The notes under the pieces are model-generated. The model was given only the letters and a program-made list of their open reading frames with translations. It was not told the DNA's origin and made no database searches. Source: Novosphingobium barchaimii LL02 (GTDB lineage: Bacteria > Pseudomonadota > Alphaproteobacteria > Sphingomonadales > Sphingomonadaceae). From it: a stretch of DNA of 64,000 bases. Both the position numbers and the translations under genes were made by a program. Where the stretch lies: the NCBI RefSeq assembly GCF_001046635.1, contig NZ_KQ130454.1, positions 69,501 to 133,500 on the forward strand, read 5' to 3'. Shown here in pieces: positions 27,681 to 36,513 of the stretch (the first letter of the stretch is position 1; every line of letters starts with the position of its first letter).

Positions 27681-27721
27681 CAAACGCAATGAATCCCTCG
27701 TAGCGTTGCAAAAATTAGAGC
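27681..27721. promoter_or_regulatory. Operator-like element, copy B (purine locus / LysR gene)
   Basis: CAAACGCAATGA (27681-27692), 10 variable bases, GCGTTGCAAAAATTAGAGC (27703-27721). It is identical to copy A at 10023-10063 in all 31 fixed positions and in spacing. It lies 20-60 bases upstream of the LysR start and about 200 bases upstream of the divergent NUP gene, the usual place for LysR control of itself and of a divergent operon. Confidence 0.8.
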
Positions 27722-27740
27722 AGGTCTCAAAAAATCCATC

Positions 27741-28682
27741 ATGCCCGCCTTTTCCCGTTTCCTTAGATACTTCATGGCGGTCGGTCGCCACGGCTCGATC
27801 CGCAAGGCGGCGGACGAACTCAACGTTTCCGCATCAGCAATCGCTCGCCAGATCCTCAACGTCGAGGCGGACATCGGGACACCCCTGTTCGAACGCCTGC
27901 CCACCGGACTCAGGCTGACGGCAGCGGGTGAGATCATGATGGCCGCGGGCAACCGTTGGCAAAAGAACATGGTCGATATCCGCGCCCAGATCGAAGACCT
28001 GCGCGGCCTTAAACGCGGCCACGTCGAGATGGCGATCATCGACGCGTTGGCGAAAGGCCATATCCCCGCCGCCGTGCGCGCCATTCAGGACCGCTACCCC
28101 GGCATTACCGTGGGCGTGCGCGTCCTGGGCAACGATGACGTGCGCAAGGCCGTGACCAGCGGCGAGGTCGACTTCGGCATCCTGTTCGAGCCGCAGTCCT
28201 ACCGCGACCTGACCGTGCGCGCCTTCGTCGAAGTGGTGCTGGGCTTCGTCACCCCCACAGACCATCCGCTGGCCGACCGACGCGAAGCCCGCTTCTCCGC
28301 CTGCAATGGTTCCCCTCTGATCCTCCCGGCCGACACGCTGGCGGTAGGCCAGCAGATTGAGGTGCTGGTGGGCGCGACCGGGATGGAGGTGGAGCGTAAG
28401 GCGACCTCCGACAACATCCAGATGATCACCTCGCTGGTGCAGGAAGGCGTGGGCATCGGCATCCTCTCCTCACTCGACGTCATCGCCGAGGTTCAGGCCG
28501 GCCGGCTTTCCTTCACCCGTATTTCCGACGCCCTGCTACGGCCGATGACGTTGGCGCTGTGCACCAATGCCGCGCGCACCCCATCCTATGCCGCCGGCAT
28601 CGTCCTTTCCGAGATCGAACTTGGCTTCGCACAGCTCAGTTATCCCGATTCGATGCGCCTCAAGATGCAAAACGGGGAGTGA
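27741..28682 (+). CDS. LysR-type transcriptional regulator of the purine locus
   Basis: 313 residues. The N-terminal winged helix-turn-helix is clear (GSIRKAADELNVSASAIARQ, LFERLPTGLRLTAAGE), followed by the coiled dimerisation helix and an effector-binding domain (VRVLGNDDVRKAVTSGEVDFGI, PLILPADTLAVG, LVQEGVGIGILSS). It is divergent from the purine run with a 257-base gap containing the shared element. HpxR of the Klebsiella purine cluster is also a LysR regulator acting on a Rieske oxygenase; the parallel is inference. The effector is probably a purine base or nucleoside. Confidence 0.92.
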   Translation: MPAFSRFLRYFMAVGRHGSIRKAADELNVSASAIARQILNVEADIGTPLFERLPTGLRLTAAGEIMMAAGNRWQKNMVDIRAQIEDLRGLKRGHVEMAIIDALAKGHIPAAVRAIQDRYPGITVGVRVLGNDDVRKAVTSGEVDFGILFEPQSYRDLTVRAFVEVVLGFVTPTDHPLADRREARFSACNGSPLILPADTLAVGQQIEVLVGATGMEVERKATSDNIQMITSLVQEGVGIGILSSLDVIAEVQAGRLSFTRISDALLRPMTLALCTNAARTPSYAAGIVLSEIELGFAQLSYPDSMRLKMQNGE

Positions 28683-28766
28683 AGCGCCGCACACGATTGC
28701 TCTTGGCGCGCGGTGACGATATCGGCACTCCTTTCCCCACACATCGCCGCACAGGATTCGCGACTG

Positions 28767-29300
28767 ATGAGCGAAAACGCTGAACCTCAACTGCACTACC
28801 TCGAATATTACGAGGAATTCCTCGCCAAAGTGCGCGTGCTGTCGCGCAAGATCGGCGAGGGAGAATGGCAACCCGACTTTGTGATCGGCGTTGGCCGCGG
28901 TGGCCTCGTGCCTGCCGTCTACATCTCGCACCAGCTCGAACTGCCGATGCTGTCGATCGACCACTCCGCCAAGGTTCCCGGTTTCGCCGATGAACTGCTC
29001 GGCAAGGTCGCCGGCATGAGCGCCGAAGGCAAGCGCCTGCTGTTCGTCGACGATATCAATGACAGCGGCGGCACCATCGAATACATCCGCACCCTGCTGG
29101 GCACCAATGGCTGCAAGGCCGAAAACCTGCGCTTCGCGGTCCTGATCAACAACACCCGGTCCAAGGCCGTAGCGGAACTGTTCGTGGATGCGATCGACCG
29201 TGACGAGGACAAGCGCTGGTTCGTGTTCCCGTGGGAATCGGTCGGCACCAAGGACGCCATCGTCGAGGAAGCCCGTTCGGTCCCGGAAAGGCTCGGCTAA
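28767..29300 (+). CDS. Purine-type phosphoribosyltransferase (xanthine-guanine PRTase-like)
   Basis: 177 residues from ATG 28767; an AGGA lies upstream. The PRPP-binding loop is visible as LLFVDDINDSGGTIEYI near residue 98, and the pyrophosphate loop as VIGVGRGGLVPAVYIS near residue 40; KVPGF and WFVFPWE complete the pattern of the Gpt-like group. The enzyme would join PRPP to xanthine, guanine or hypoxanthine. It follows the LysR gene by 84 bases in the same direction and precedes the LOG gene by four bases, linking purine salvage to the neighbouring catabolic locus. Confidence 0.85.
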   Translation: MSENAEPQLHYLEYYEEFLAKVRVLSRKIGEGEWQPDFVIGVGRGGLVPAVYISHQLELPMLSIDHSAKVPGFADELLGKVAGMSAEGKRLLFVDDINDSGGTIEYIRTLLGTNGCKAENLRFAVLINNTRSKAVAELFVDAIDRDEDKRWFVFPWESVGTKDAIVEEARSVPERLG

Positions 29301-29304
29301 GCCC

Positions 29305-29883
29305 ATGCGTATCTGCGTCTATCTCGGCTCCTCCGCCGGCAACAGTCCCGTGTACCGCGAAGCCGCCGAACAGTTCGGCACCCTTCTGGCCAAGCGCGGC
29401 ATCGGCCTGGTATACGGCGGCGGCATGGTCGGCCTCATGGGCGTGATCGCCGATGCGGTCTGCGCGGCGGGCGGCGAAGTCATCGGCGTCATCCCCGAGG
29501 CCCTGCGCGCCCGCGAACACGACCATCAGGGCATTACCGAGCTTCACGTCGTCAAGACCATGCACGAGCGCAAGGCGATGATGGCCAATCTGGCGGACGG
29601 CTTCGTAACCCTGCCCGGCGGTATCGGCACCTTCGAGGAAATGTTCGAGGCCTGGTGCTGGTCGCAGCTTGGCTACCACAACAAGCCGGTCGGCCTGCTC
29701 GACGTGGGCGGTTTCTATTCGGGCCTGCGCCAGTTCATCGACAACGTCGTGGAGGAAGGATTCCTCCAGCCGCGCCACCGCTCGATGCTGATCGTCGAGA
29801 AGGACCCCGAGACGATGATCGACCGTATCGTCAATTACACCCCGCCCGAGAACGAACACTGGCTGGGCGCCCGCGACGTCTGA
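29305..29883 (+). CDS. LOG-family nucleoside 5'-monophosphate phosphoribohydrolase
   Basis: 192 residues from ATG 29305. The two family signatures are present, GLVYGGGMVGLMG near residue 35 and LPGGIGTFEEMFE near residue 98, with the arginine and lysine (HERKAMM) of the active site. These enzymes remove ribose 5-phosphate from AMP or cytokinin ribotides (LOG, YgdH/PpnN relatives), releasing the free base. Length is standard. The four-base gap after the phosphoribosyltransferase indicates co-translation; together they could set the balance between purine bases and monophosphates. Confidence 0.9.
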   Translation: MRICVYLGSSAGNSPVYREAAEQFGTLLAKRGIGLVYGGGMVGLMGVIADAVCAAGGEVIGVIPEALRAREHDHQGITELHVVKTMHERKAMMANLADGFVTLPGGIGTFEEMFEAWCWSQLGYHNKPVGLLDVGGFYSGLRQFIDNVVEEGFLQPRHRSMLIVEKDPETMIDRIVNYTPPENEHWLGARDV

Positions 29884-29956
29884 GGCGGTGGGGGGCGTTG
29901 TCCCCTGATCTCATTACAGACCGGGGGAGCCCCTTCACCATCCTTTGAAAGGTTCC

Positions 29957-29980
29957 CCTCCCCGAGCAAGCTCGGGGAGG
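29957..29980. terminator. Strong hairpin between LOG gene and uvrA
   Basis: Perfect 11-bp stem CCTCCCCGAGC / GCTCGGGGAGG with an AA loop, between the convergent LOG gene and uvrA. It could terminate both. No T tract is adjacent; the form also resembles dispersed palindromic repeats of sphingomonads. Confidence 0.65.
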
Positions 29981-29985
29981 AATGG

Positions 29986-32961
29986 TTACTTTGCCAGTAG
30001 CGGCTTGAGGTAGTGGCCGGTGAACGAGCGTGGCTCCTTCACCACCTGCTCGGGCGTTCCGGTCGCCACGATCTCACCGCCGCGTACGCCGCCTTCGGGG
30101 CCCATGTCGATGATCCAGTCGGCCGTCTTGATGACGTCGAGATTGTGTTCGATCACGATCACCGAATTGCCCTGGTCTACCAAGCGGTGGAGCACCTCCA
30201 GCAGTTTGCGCACGTCCTCGAAGTGGAGGCCAGTGGTCGGTTCATCGAGGATGTACAGCGTCTGCCCGGTGGAGCGACGCGCCAGTTCCTTGCCCAATTT
30301 CACGCGCTGCGCCTCGCCGCCCGATAGCGTCGTCGCCTGCTGGCCAACCTTGACGTAGCCCAGCCCCACTTCGTTCAGCATGTGCATCTTGTCTCGGATG
30401 GGGGGCACCGCCTTGAAGAACTCTTCCGCGTCCTCGATCGTCATGTCGAGCACGTCGGCGATCGACATGCCCTTGAACTTCACTTCCAGCGTCTCGCGGT
30501 TATACCGCTTGCCGTGGCATTCCTCGCACGTCACGTAGACGTCGGGGAGGAAGTGCATCTCGATCTTGATGAGGCCGTCGCCCTGGCACGCCTCGCAGCG
30601 GCCGCCCTTCACATTGAAGCTGAACCGCCCCGGCTTATAGCCCCGCGCCTGACTTTCAGGCAGGCCGGCGAACCAGTCACGGATCTGGGTGAAGGCGCCG
30701 GTGTAGGTCGCCGGGTTGGAGCGCGGGGTGCGGCCGATGGGCGACTGGTCGATCTCGATGACCTTGTCGCACTTTTCCAGACCCTTGATCCGGTCATGCG
30801 CACCCGCGATGACCCGCGCGCCGTTGAGCTGGCGCGAGGCGCCCGCCTGCAGCGTGTCGATGGTGAGCGATGACTTGCCTGAACCGGACACGCCGGTGAC
30901 GCAGCAAAACGTGCCGAGCGGGAACTTGGCGGTCACGCCGGTCAGGTTATTGGCGCGCGCGTTCTCCACCGTGATGAACGAACCGTTGCCCTTGCGGCGC
31001 TTGGCCGGCACCTCGATCCTGCGGCTTCCGTTGAGGTAGGCGGCAGTGAGGCTGTTCTTGGCCTTCAACACCTGCTTCAGCGTACCCTCCGCAACGATCT
31101 CGCCGCCGTGTACGCCCGCGCCTGGGCCCAGGTCGACGATGTAGTCGGCGGTGCGGATGGCATCTTCGTCATGCTCCACCACGATCACGGTATTGCCCAG
31201 GTCCCGCAGTCGTTTGAGGGTGACGAGCAGCATGTCGTTGTCGCGCTGGTGCAGGCCGATGCTAGGTTCGTCGAGCACGTAGAGCACGCCGGAGAGGCCT
31301 GAGCCGATCTGGCTGGCCAGGCGGATGCGCTGGCTTTCGCCGCCCGACAGGGTGCCGCTGGTGCGGTCCAGGTTGAGGTAATCCAGACCGACGTTGTTGA
31401 GGAAACCCAACCGCTCGTTGATCTCCTTGAGGATGGCCTTGGCGATCTGCTTCTGCTGATCGGTCAGCTTGGCTTCCAGTTCGCCGAACCACGCGAAGCC
31501 GTCCGAAACGGAGAAGCGCGCGGCGTCGGCGATGTCGGCCCCGGCGATCTTGACCGAGAGCGCTTCGGGCTTGAGGCGCTTGCCTTCACAGGTCTCGCAT
31601 GGCTGCGCGGTCTGGAACTTGGCCAGTTCCTCACGCATCCAGGCGCTGTCGGTCTGGATCATCCGCCGGTTGAGGTTGCCGATCACGCCCTCGAAGGGCT
31701 TGTTGACGGTATATTCCTTGCGCCCGTCCTTGAAGGTAAGCGGCACCGCCTTGCCCGCCGTGCCGTAAAGGATCACGATTTTCACCTCGGGCGAGAGCGC
31801 GTCCCACGCCGTCGTCAGGTCGAAACCAAAGTGCGCGGCGAGGCTGGAAAGCACCTGCATGTAGTAGGGCGAAGGCGGGTTCGACTTGGCCCAAGGCACG
31901 ATCGCGCCCTGCTTCAGCGTCAGGTGCTCATTGGGGACGACCAGCTGGGGGTCGAACAGCAGCTTCTCACCCAGGCCGTCGCAGGCAGGGCACGCACCCT
32001 GAGGCGCGTTGAACGAGAACAGGCGCGGCTCGATTTCCTCGATCGTGAAGCCGCTGACCGGGCAGGCGAACTTTTCCGAGAAGACGATGCGGTTGGCCGG
32101 CAGGCCGGCGTTCTTCATGCCCTTCGTCAGGGTGGGGACATCGCCCGCATCGGCCTCATCGGCCTTTGCAGCCTTGGCCTTGGCACCCTTCTTCGCCGAT
32201 GCCGAACTTGCCGGCTCTCCGGCAAGCTCCGCCACCGTCGTGTCCGCCAAATCGACATAGGCCAGCCCCTCGGCCAGCTTGAGCGCCTGCTCGAAGCTGT
32301 CGGCAAGGCGCGTCTGGATGCCGTCCTTCACCGCGATACGGTCGACCACCACTTCGATGTCGTGCTTGAACTTCTTGTCGAGCGCCGGAGCGTCCTCGAT
32401 CGCATAGAACTCGCCGTCGATGCGCACGCGGGTGTAGCCCGCCTTCTGCCATTCAGCCAGTTCCTTGCGGTATTCGCCCTTACGGCCGCGCACCGCGGGG
32501 GCGAGCAGATAAAGCCGCGTACCTTCAGGCAGCGCCATCACCCGGTCGACCATGTTGGACACCGTCTGCGCCTCGATCGGAAGGCCCGTGGCGGGCGAGT
32601 AGGGAATGCCCACGCGCGCCCAAAGCAACCGCATATAGTCCCAGATCTCGGTCACGGTGGCCACGGTCGAGCGCGGGTTGCGGCTCGTCGTCTTCTGCTC
32701 GATCGAGATCGCCGGCGAAAGCCCGTCGATATGCTCGACATCGGGCTTCTGCATCATTTCAAGGAACTGGCGCGCATAAGCCGAGAGGCTCTCGACATAG
32801 CGGCGCTGCCCTTCGGCATAGATCGTATCGAAAGCCAGGCTCGACTTGCCCGAACCCGACAGCCCGGTGATCACGATCAACTTCTCACGCGGGAGCGCGA
32901 TGTCGAAGCCCTTGAGGTTATGCTCGCGCGCGCCGCGCACAGTGATGTGGGTGAGACTCAT
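29986..32961 (-). CDS. uvrA: Excinuclease ABC subunit A
   Basis: 991 residues from ATG 32961 ([18 protein letters not shown]); the frame opens ten codons earlier. UvrA is the damage-sensing ATPase of nucleotide excision repair. Two ABC modules are complete: Walker [10 protein letters not shown] and GVSGSGKSS, signatures [13 protein letters not shown] and [13 protein letters not shown], Walker [12 protein letters not shown] and [11 protein letters not shown]. Zinc-finger cysteines are seen at [24 protein letters not shown] and CEECHGKR. The protein is about 40 residues longer than typical because of a Lys/Ala/Asp-rich insertion at about residues 245-280 ([20 protein letters not shown]). Confidence 0.97.
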   Translation of the reverse strand: MSLTHITVRGAREHNLKGFDIALPREKLIVITGLSGSGKSSLAFDTIYAEGQRRYVESLSAYARQFLEMMQKPDVEHIDGLSPAISIEQKTTSRNPRSTVATVTEIWDYMRLLWARVGIPYSPATGLPIEAQTVSNMVDRVMALPEGTRLYLLAPAVRGRKGEYRKELAEWQKAGYTRVRIDGEFYAIEDAPALDKKFKHDIEVVVDRIAVKDGIQTRLADSFEQALKLAEGLAYVDLADTTVAELAGEPASSASAKKGAKAKAAKADEADAGDVPTLTKGMKNAGLPANRIVFSEKFACPVSGFTIEEIEPRLFSFNAPQGACPACDGLGEKLLFDPQLVVPNEHLTLKQGAIVPWAKSNPPSPYYMQVLSSLAAHFGFDLTTAWDALSPEVKIVILYGTAGKAVPLTFKDGRKEYTVNKPFEGVIGNLNRRMIQTDSAWMREELAKFQTAQPCETCEGKRLKPEALSVKIAGADIADAARFSVSDGFAWFGELEAKLTDQQKQIAKAILKEINERLGFLNNVGLDYLNLDRTSGTLSGGESQRIRLASQIGSGLSGVLYVLDEPSIGLHQRDNDMLLVTLKRLRDLGNTVIVVEHDEDAIRTADYIVDLGPGAGVHGGEIVAEGTLKQVLKAKNSLTAAYLNGSRRIEVPAKRRKGNGSFITVENARANNLTGVTAKFPLGTFCCVTGVSGSGKSSLTIDTLQAGASRQLNGARVIAGAHDRIKGLEKCDKVIEIDQSPIGRTPRSNPATYTGAFTQIRDWFAGLPESQARGYKPGRFSFNVKGGRCEACQGDGLIKIEMHFLPDVYVTCEECHGKRYNRETLEVKFKGMSIADVLDMTIEDAEEFFKAVPPIRDKMHMLNEVGLGYVKVGQQATTLSGGEAQRVKLGKELARRSTGQTLYILDEPTTGLHFEDVRKLLEVLHRLVDQGNSVIVIEHNLDVIKTADWIIDMGPEGGVRGGEIVATGTPEQVVKEPRSFTGHYLKPLLAK

Positions 32962-33127
32962 GGAGGCGGTATGTTCCAGATTTGTTCGCACCCTTCAAGA
33001 GGGGCTTCGCGGGTTTCGCAAAAGATGGGGTGCCATGGCCGGGAGGCAAGCCCCCACGCCTTCCGGGAACGACGAGACGAGCAGCCGAGTTACTCACTCG
33101 AAACGCATCAACGACTGGAGAAAGCTC

Positions 33128-33514
33128 ATGCGCCCCATCCCGCGTCTTGCAACCGCATTCGCAGCGCTCATGCTGGTAGCCCCGGCAACTGTATTCGCAC
33201 AGGCCAAGCAGCCCGCTGCCGACACCGCTGAACAAAACAGTCCCGAAGCCCGCCGCCAGATGCTCAACGCAGAGCAGGCTGCGGCCGCCCGTGCGCAGGT
33301 GGAGTCCAACGCCGCCAGCCAGGCTCACCATGACACCGCCGTCGCCATCAACGACATGGCAGCCCAGCGCGACGGTGCCCGCTATTCTGATATCCTGGCC
33401 CGCCACGACGCGGCAGAGCAGGACTACCATCAGGACCGCAAACAATGGGAGCGCAGCAACCCCTACTGCTGGAAGGGCGACGCCGTGAAATGCCCCGCCG
33501 CGCCCGGCAGCTGA
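33128..33514 (+). CDS. Small exported protein, related to 33601-33990
   Basis: 128 residues from ATG 33128 with GGAG upstream. A signal peptide (LATAFAALMLVAPATVFAQA) is followed by an Ala/Gln-rich helical stretch (LNAEQAAAARAQVESNA) and a tail HDAAEQDYHQDRKQWERSNPYCWKGD. The tail pattern, W-x2-...-C near the end after a D/H-Y repeat, recurs in the next gene (YDRAMAEWRRDVDACRAGYYERC). Such short periplasmic proteins are common in sphingomonads and have no known role. It is divergent from uvrA. Confidence 0.75.
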   Translation: MRPIPRLATAFAALMLVAPATVFAQAKQPAADTAEQNSPEARRQMLNAEQAAAARAQVESNAASQAHHDTAVAINDMAAQRDGARYSDILARHDAAEQDYHQDRKQWERSNPYCWKGDAVKCPAAPGS

Positions 33515-33600
33515 TCGGCCAACCGCTCATCGCAACCGCTTTGCATTTGCGCCCCATAAACGTCACAATCGGATATCGGGGTTGACGGGGTTCAAGTGCA

Positions 33601-33990
33601 ATGGCTGTTTCGCGCAGGCTTCATCTGTCGGGAGCGTTGATCGCATTGGCCTGCGCGGCGCCCGCACTCGCCGACGATCCGCGCGATCCGGCGATGACCC
33701 CTGAAGCGATCGCCCGCGACCGCGAGACAATCCGTCGCCTCAATCGCGCGCAACTCGACCACGTTCAACAGCGCGACGCCGGCTATGCCAAAGGTTGGCG
33801 CGACCACGCCGCCGGACGGGCTACGCGCGATCACGAGGACGCGGGCTATACAGCGGATCGACAGGACTATGCGTCGGCCCGGGCGGATTATGCCCGCGAG
33901 CTCCGCGAATACGACCGTGCGATGGCCGAATGGCGGCGCGACGTCGACGCTTGCCGGGCCGGGTATTATGAACGGTGTGACGGGCGGTAG
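33601..33990 (+). CDS. Small exported protein, related to 33128-33514
   Basis: 129 residues from ATG 33601. A signal peptide (LSGALIALACAAPALADD) precedes a highly charged helical region with tyrosine-alanine spacing (GYAKGWRDHAAG, DYASARADYAREL) and the tail YDRAMAEWRRDVDACRAGYY with two cysteines. It lies 86 bases after its relative, so the pair probably arose by duplication. No enzymatic motif is seen. A coiled-coil or membrane-adjacent structural role is possible but not shown. Confidence 0.75.
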   Translation: MAVSRRLHLSGALIALACAAPALADDPRDPAMTPEAIARDRETIRRLNRAQLDHVQQRDAGYAKGWRDHAAGRATRDHEDAGYTADRQDYASARADYARELREYDRAMAEWRRDVDACRAGYYERCDGR

Positions 33991-34030
33991 AGTATCGGCA
34001 AGCGGGCGATCCCCCTTCGTCATGCTGTCC

Positions 34031-35554
34031 TCATAAAAACCCTGCGATCACGCCAATCAGCGCGTGAAGCACGAGCGCTCCTGCCACAAGCGCTCCGGCA
34101 TGGCGAACCGCCTGCCCCTGTCCGGTCTCCGGTCCGGCTTCCTCCGCCTTTTCCAGCCGCGCGGTGGCTGCGCGCATCAGGCGGGGTGCATCGGCGGAGA
34201 GGCGGGAAATTTCCAACAGCACCGCCTCCAGCCGGTCCGGCGATGCGAGGCGGGTCAGGCGCGAGGCGACGAGTCGGCCCCGCAGCGCCGTCAGGGCCTG
34301 CGACAGATCAAAGTCCGGGGCGATACCGGAGAGCACGCCGTCCATCGTCACCATCGCCTTGAAGATCAGCACAAGGTCGGGCGGCAGCACCAAGCCTTCC
34401 TTGCGCAGCAGCGGAAAGAAGTCCGCGACCATGGAATTGAGCACCAGCGCCCCGGTGCCGTGGCGGGCCACTAGGCGTTCTGCGGCCGCAAGAAGCCGTT
34501 CGCGCGGAACTTCGCCGGCTTGTGACCACAGGCCCAGCATGTCGGCGACCCCGCCGGGGTCGTTGCCGCGCAGGGACAGGATAAAGGTCAGGAATTCGTG
34601 CTGGCGGCGGGGCGATACGAAGCCGACCGAACCGAGGTCAAGCAGGGCCAGGCGGTCACCCGTGCCCGGCGCCGAGGGCGGCAGGCACAGCAGGTTGCCG
34701 GGGTGCGGATCGGCGTGGAAACGGCCATTGACCAGCACCATTTCAAGCACCAGCTGCGCGCCCAGATCCGCGATCGAGGCGGGGTCTATGCCTTCCCCCC
34801 GCAGCAGCGCAGGATCGCGCGGGGGCACGCCCGCCACAAAGTCCATCACCAGCACGCCTTCGCTGGTATGCGCCCAGTCGATCCGCGGCACGACGACGCG
34901 CTCCAGCTGGGCGAGGTCGGCGCGCAGGAGGTCGGCGTTGCGGCCTTCGTTGGTGAAATCGAGTTCGTCGAGGATTTCCCGGCCCAACTGCTCGATCATC
35001 GCGCTCGGCATCATGCGTCGCACGCCGGCGCTGCGCGCCTCGGCCAGCGCCGCAAGATGGCGCAGCAAGCGCAGGTCCGCTTCCATGCGCGGGCGTATCC
35101 CGGGGCGGCGGATCTTCACCGCCACTTCGGTCCCGTCGTGCATCTCGGCGCGGTGAACCTGCGCGATCGAAGCAGCGGCAAGGGGCTGCGTATCGAAACG
35201 CGCGAAGGCGGTTTCGGGCGGTTCGCCCAGCGCGGCCTCGACGGCGGGACGAAGCGCCTCGAACGGGAGGCGCGGGGCATCGCTTTGCAGTTGCTCGAAG
35301 GCGGCGATCCACTCGTCCGGCAGCAGGTCACGCCGGGTGGCGAGGATCTGGCCAAGCTTCACGTAAGTCGGCCCCAGCGCCTCCAGCGCACGCCGGGTGC
35401 GGGTGGGAAGGTCGGCCTCCTCTCGCGCCTCGCCGCCCAGGCCCAGCCGGGCGAGCAGCGAGTCAAGCCCGAAGCGGGCGATCACTGCGCTCACTTCGGC
35501 CATGCGCGCGCGGTCGCGCGCGGCTACGGTCATCGTCTGCAGGATCGTCGGCAT
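34031..35554 (-). CDS. UbiB/ABC1-family atypical kinase
   Basis: 507 residues from ATG 35554, with AAGGAG six bases upstream; the frame opens further upstream without matching the family. Visible motifs: the ABC1 extension LGPTYVKLGQILATRRDLLP, the Ala-rich loop PLAAASIAQVHRA, the lysine of VAVKIRRPG, catalytic GRFHADPHPGN and the metal aspartate LLDLGSVG. Two C-terminal membrane segments are suggested by ALVAGALVLHALIGVIAGFL. UbiB proteins support ubiquinone synthesis or movement as ATPases rather than classical kinases. It stands alone, convergent with the small exported protein gene. Confidence 0.9.
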   Translation of the reverse strand: MPTILQTMTVAARDRARMAEVSAVIARFGLDSLLARLGLGGEAREEADLPTRTRRALEALGPTYVKLGQILATRRDLLPDEWIAAFEQLQSDAPRLPFEALRPAVEAALGEPPETAFARFDTQPLAAASIAQVHRAEMHDGTEVAVKIRRPGIRPRMEADLRLLRHLAALAEARSAGVRRMMPSAMIEQLGREILDELDFTNEGRNADLLRADLAQLERVVVPRIDWAHTSEGVLVMDFVAGVPPRDPALLRGEGIDPASIADLGAQLVLEMVLVNGRFHADPHPGNLLCLPPSAPGTGDRLALLDLGSVGFVSPRRQHEFLTFILSLRGNDPGGVADMLGLWSQAGEVPRERLLAAAERLVARHGTGALVLNSMVADFFPLLRKEGLVLPPDLVLIFKAMVTMDGVLSGIAPDFDLSQALTALRGRLVASRLTRLASPDRLEAVLLEISRLSADAPRLMRAATARLEKAEEAGPETGQGQAVRHAGALVAGALVLHALIGVIAGFL

Positions 35555-35671
35555 GGCAGCTCCTTGAGTAGGAAGGGGAAACCGGCCGGACGGGCGCCCG
35601 GTTCCGCCGCGCTTGTGGAAAGGCCGTGCGCGCGCGTTGGCCGGCAATCGCGCCGCGCCTAGGCTGGACAG

Positions 35672-36241
35672 ATGGTTTTCCTGCGAAACGCGCTCGCCCT
35701 TGCCCTTGCCGCCATGCTGGCGGCCTGCGGCGGCGGCGTCAAATACCGTCCGGTCAGCGACGTGCCGGTGCGCATCGGGCCTTCCTACAAGATCCGCGGA
35801 ACCACTTATACGCCTGCCGCGCAGCCGGGCTACGACATGCTGGGTTATGCGACCTGGTACGGGAGCGAAAGCGGCAACCAGGTCGCCAATGGCGAGCGTT
35901 TCCGGCCGGGCTGGTTTACAGCTGCCCACAAGACGCTGCCCCTGCCCTCCTATGTTGAAGTCACCGCGCTCGACACCGGCAGGCGCATCCTGGTGCGGGT
36001 GAACGATCGCGGGCCTTACGGGGATCAGACGCGCATCCTCGACTTGTCAAAAGGCGCGGCGGAGCTGCTAGGCGTTCGCGCTCGTGGCAAAGCGGCGGTG
36101 CGCGTGCGCGTCGTCGAGCCATCCGAGAAAGACCGCGCCGCCCTGCGCAAAGGCAAGCGCGCCCGCGAACTGCCGCCCGTCTCGGCCCGCGCACTGACCA
36201 GCCTGCAGGATCAATTCTCGCGCGGTGTGGGGCAGCGCTGA
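35672..36241 (+). CDS. rlpA: RlpA-like septal-ring lipoprotein
   Basis: 189 residues with a lipobox (LAAMLAAC, cysteine at residue 19), so it is an outer- or inner-membrane-anchored lipoprotein. The double-psi beta-barrel domain is clear: MLGYATWYGSESGNQVANGE, TAAHKTLPLPSYVEVT and VRVNDRGPYGDQTRILDLSKGAAEL (quoted in parts). RlpA proteins are lytic transglycosylases or cell-division proteins that cut peptide-free glycan strands. The SPOR domain often present at the C-terminus is absent here; the tail is only basic and short. Divergent from the UbiB gene. Confidence 0.9.
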   Translation: MVFLRNALALALAAMLAACGGGVKYRPVSDVPVRIGPSYKIRGTTYTPAAQPGYDMLGYATWYGSESGNQVANGERFRPGWFTAAHKTLPLPSYVEVTALDTGRRILVRVNDRGPYGDQTRILDLSKGAAELLGVRARGKAAVRVRVVEPSEKDRAALRKGKRARELPPVSARALTSLQDQFSRGVGQR

Positions 36242-36332
36242 ATGTATTGCGCATCGCGCTTGTCCGCATTTCCGGCCTGATGCGGGAACTGCATGTCGTC
36301 TTCGCGCGTTGTCGCATTGAGAGGAAAAACAC

Positions 36333-36491
36333 ATGAACATCGGAGCTGAAATTCCCTTCCGTCGCAGCCGCTTCGCGCGGGCAACGGGATCGCTGATTTT
36401 CGACCGCCAGCGCGAAGAGCATCTGCGCGAGAGCGAAAAGAACGAGGAAACCATGCGCGTTTGGACCAGGGGCCGCTTTCTACCAGGCTGA
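36333..36491 (+). CDS. Small ORF of 52 codons, possible short protein
   Basis: ATG 36333 follows a good GAGAGGA ribosome site and the frame ends at TGA 36491. The predicted peptide is very basic and acidic in blocks (IPFRRSRFARATG, FDRQREEHLRESEKNEE) and has no membrane segment. It lies between rlpA and the B12 ATPase gene, on the opposite strand to the latter. The ribosome site and codon use favour a gene, but no homologue is known to me. Confidence 0.45.
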   Translation: MNIGAEIPFRRSRFARATGSLIFDRQREEHLRESEKNEETMRVWTRGRFLPG

Positions 36492-36513
36492 CGTTAATGG
36501 ATGAGGCTTGGCA

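Noticed and set aside
29957-29980. Palindrome as the start of a CRISPR or repeat array
   Set aside because: Only one copy is in the window; the place between convergent genes fits a terminator.
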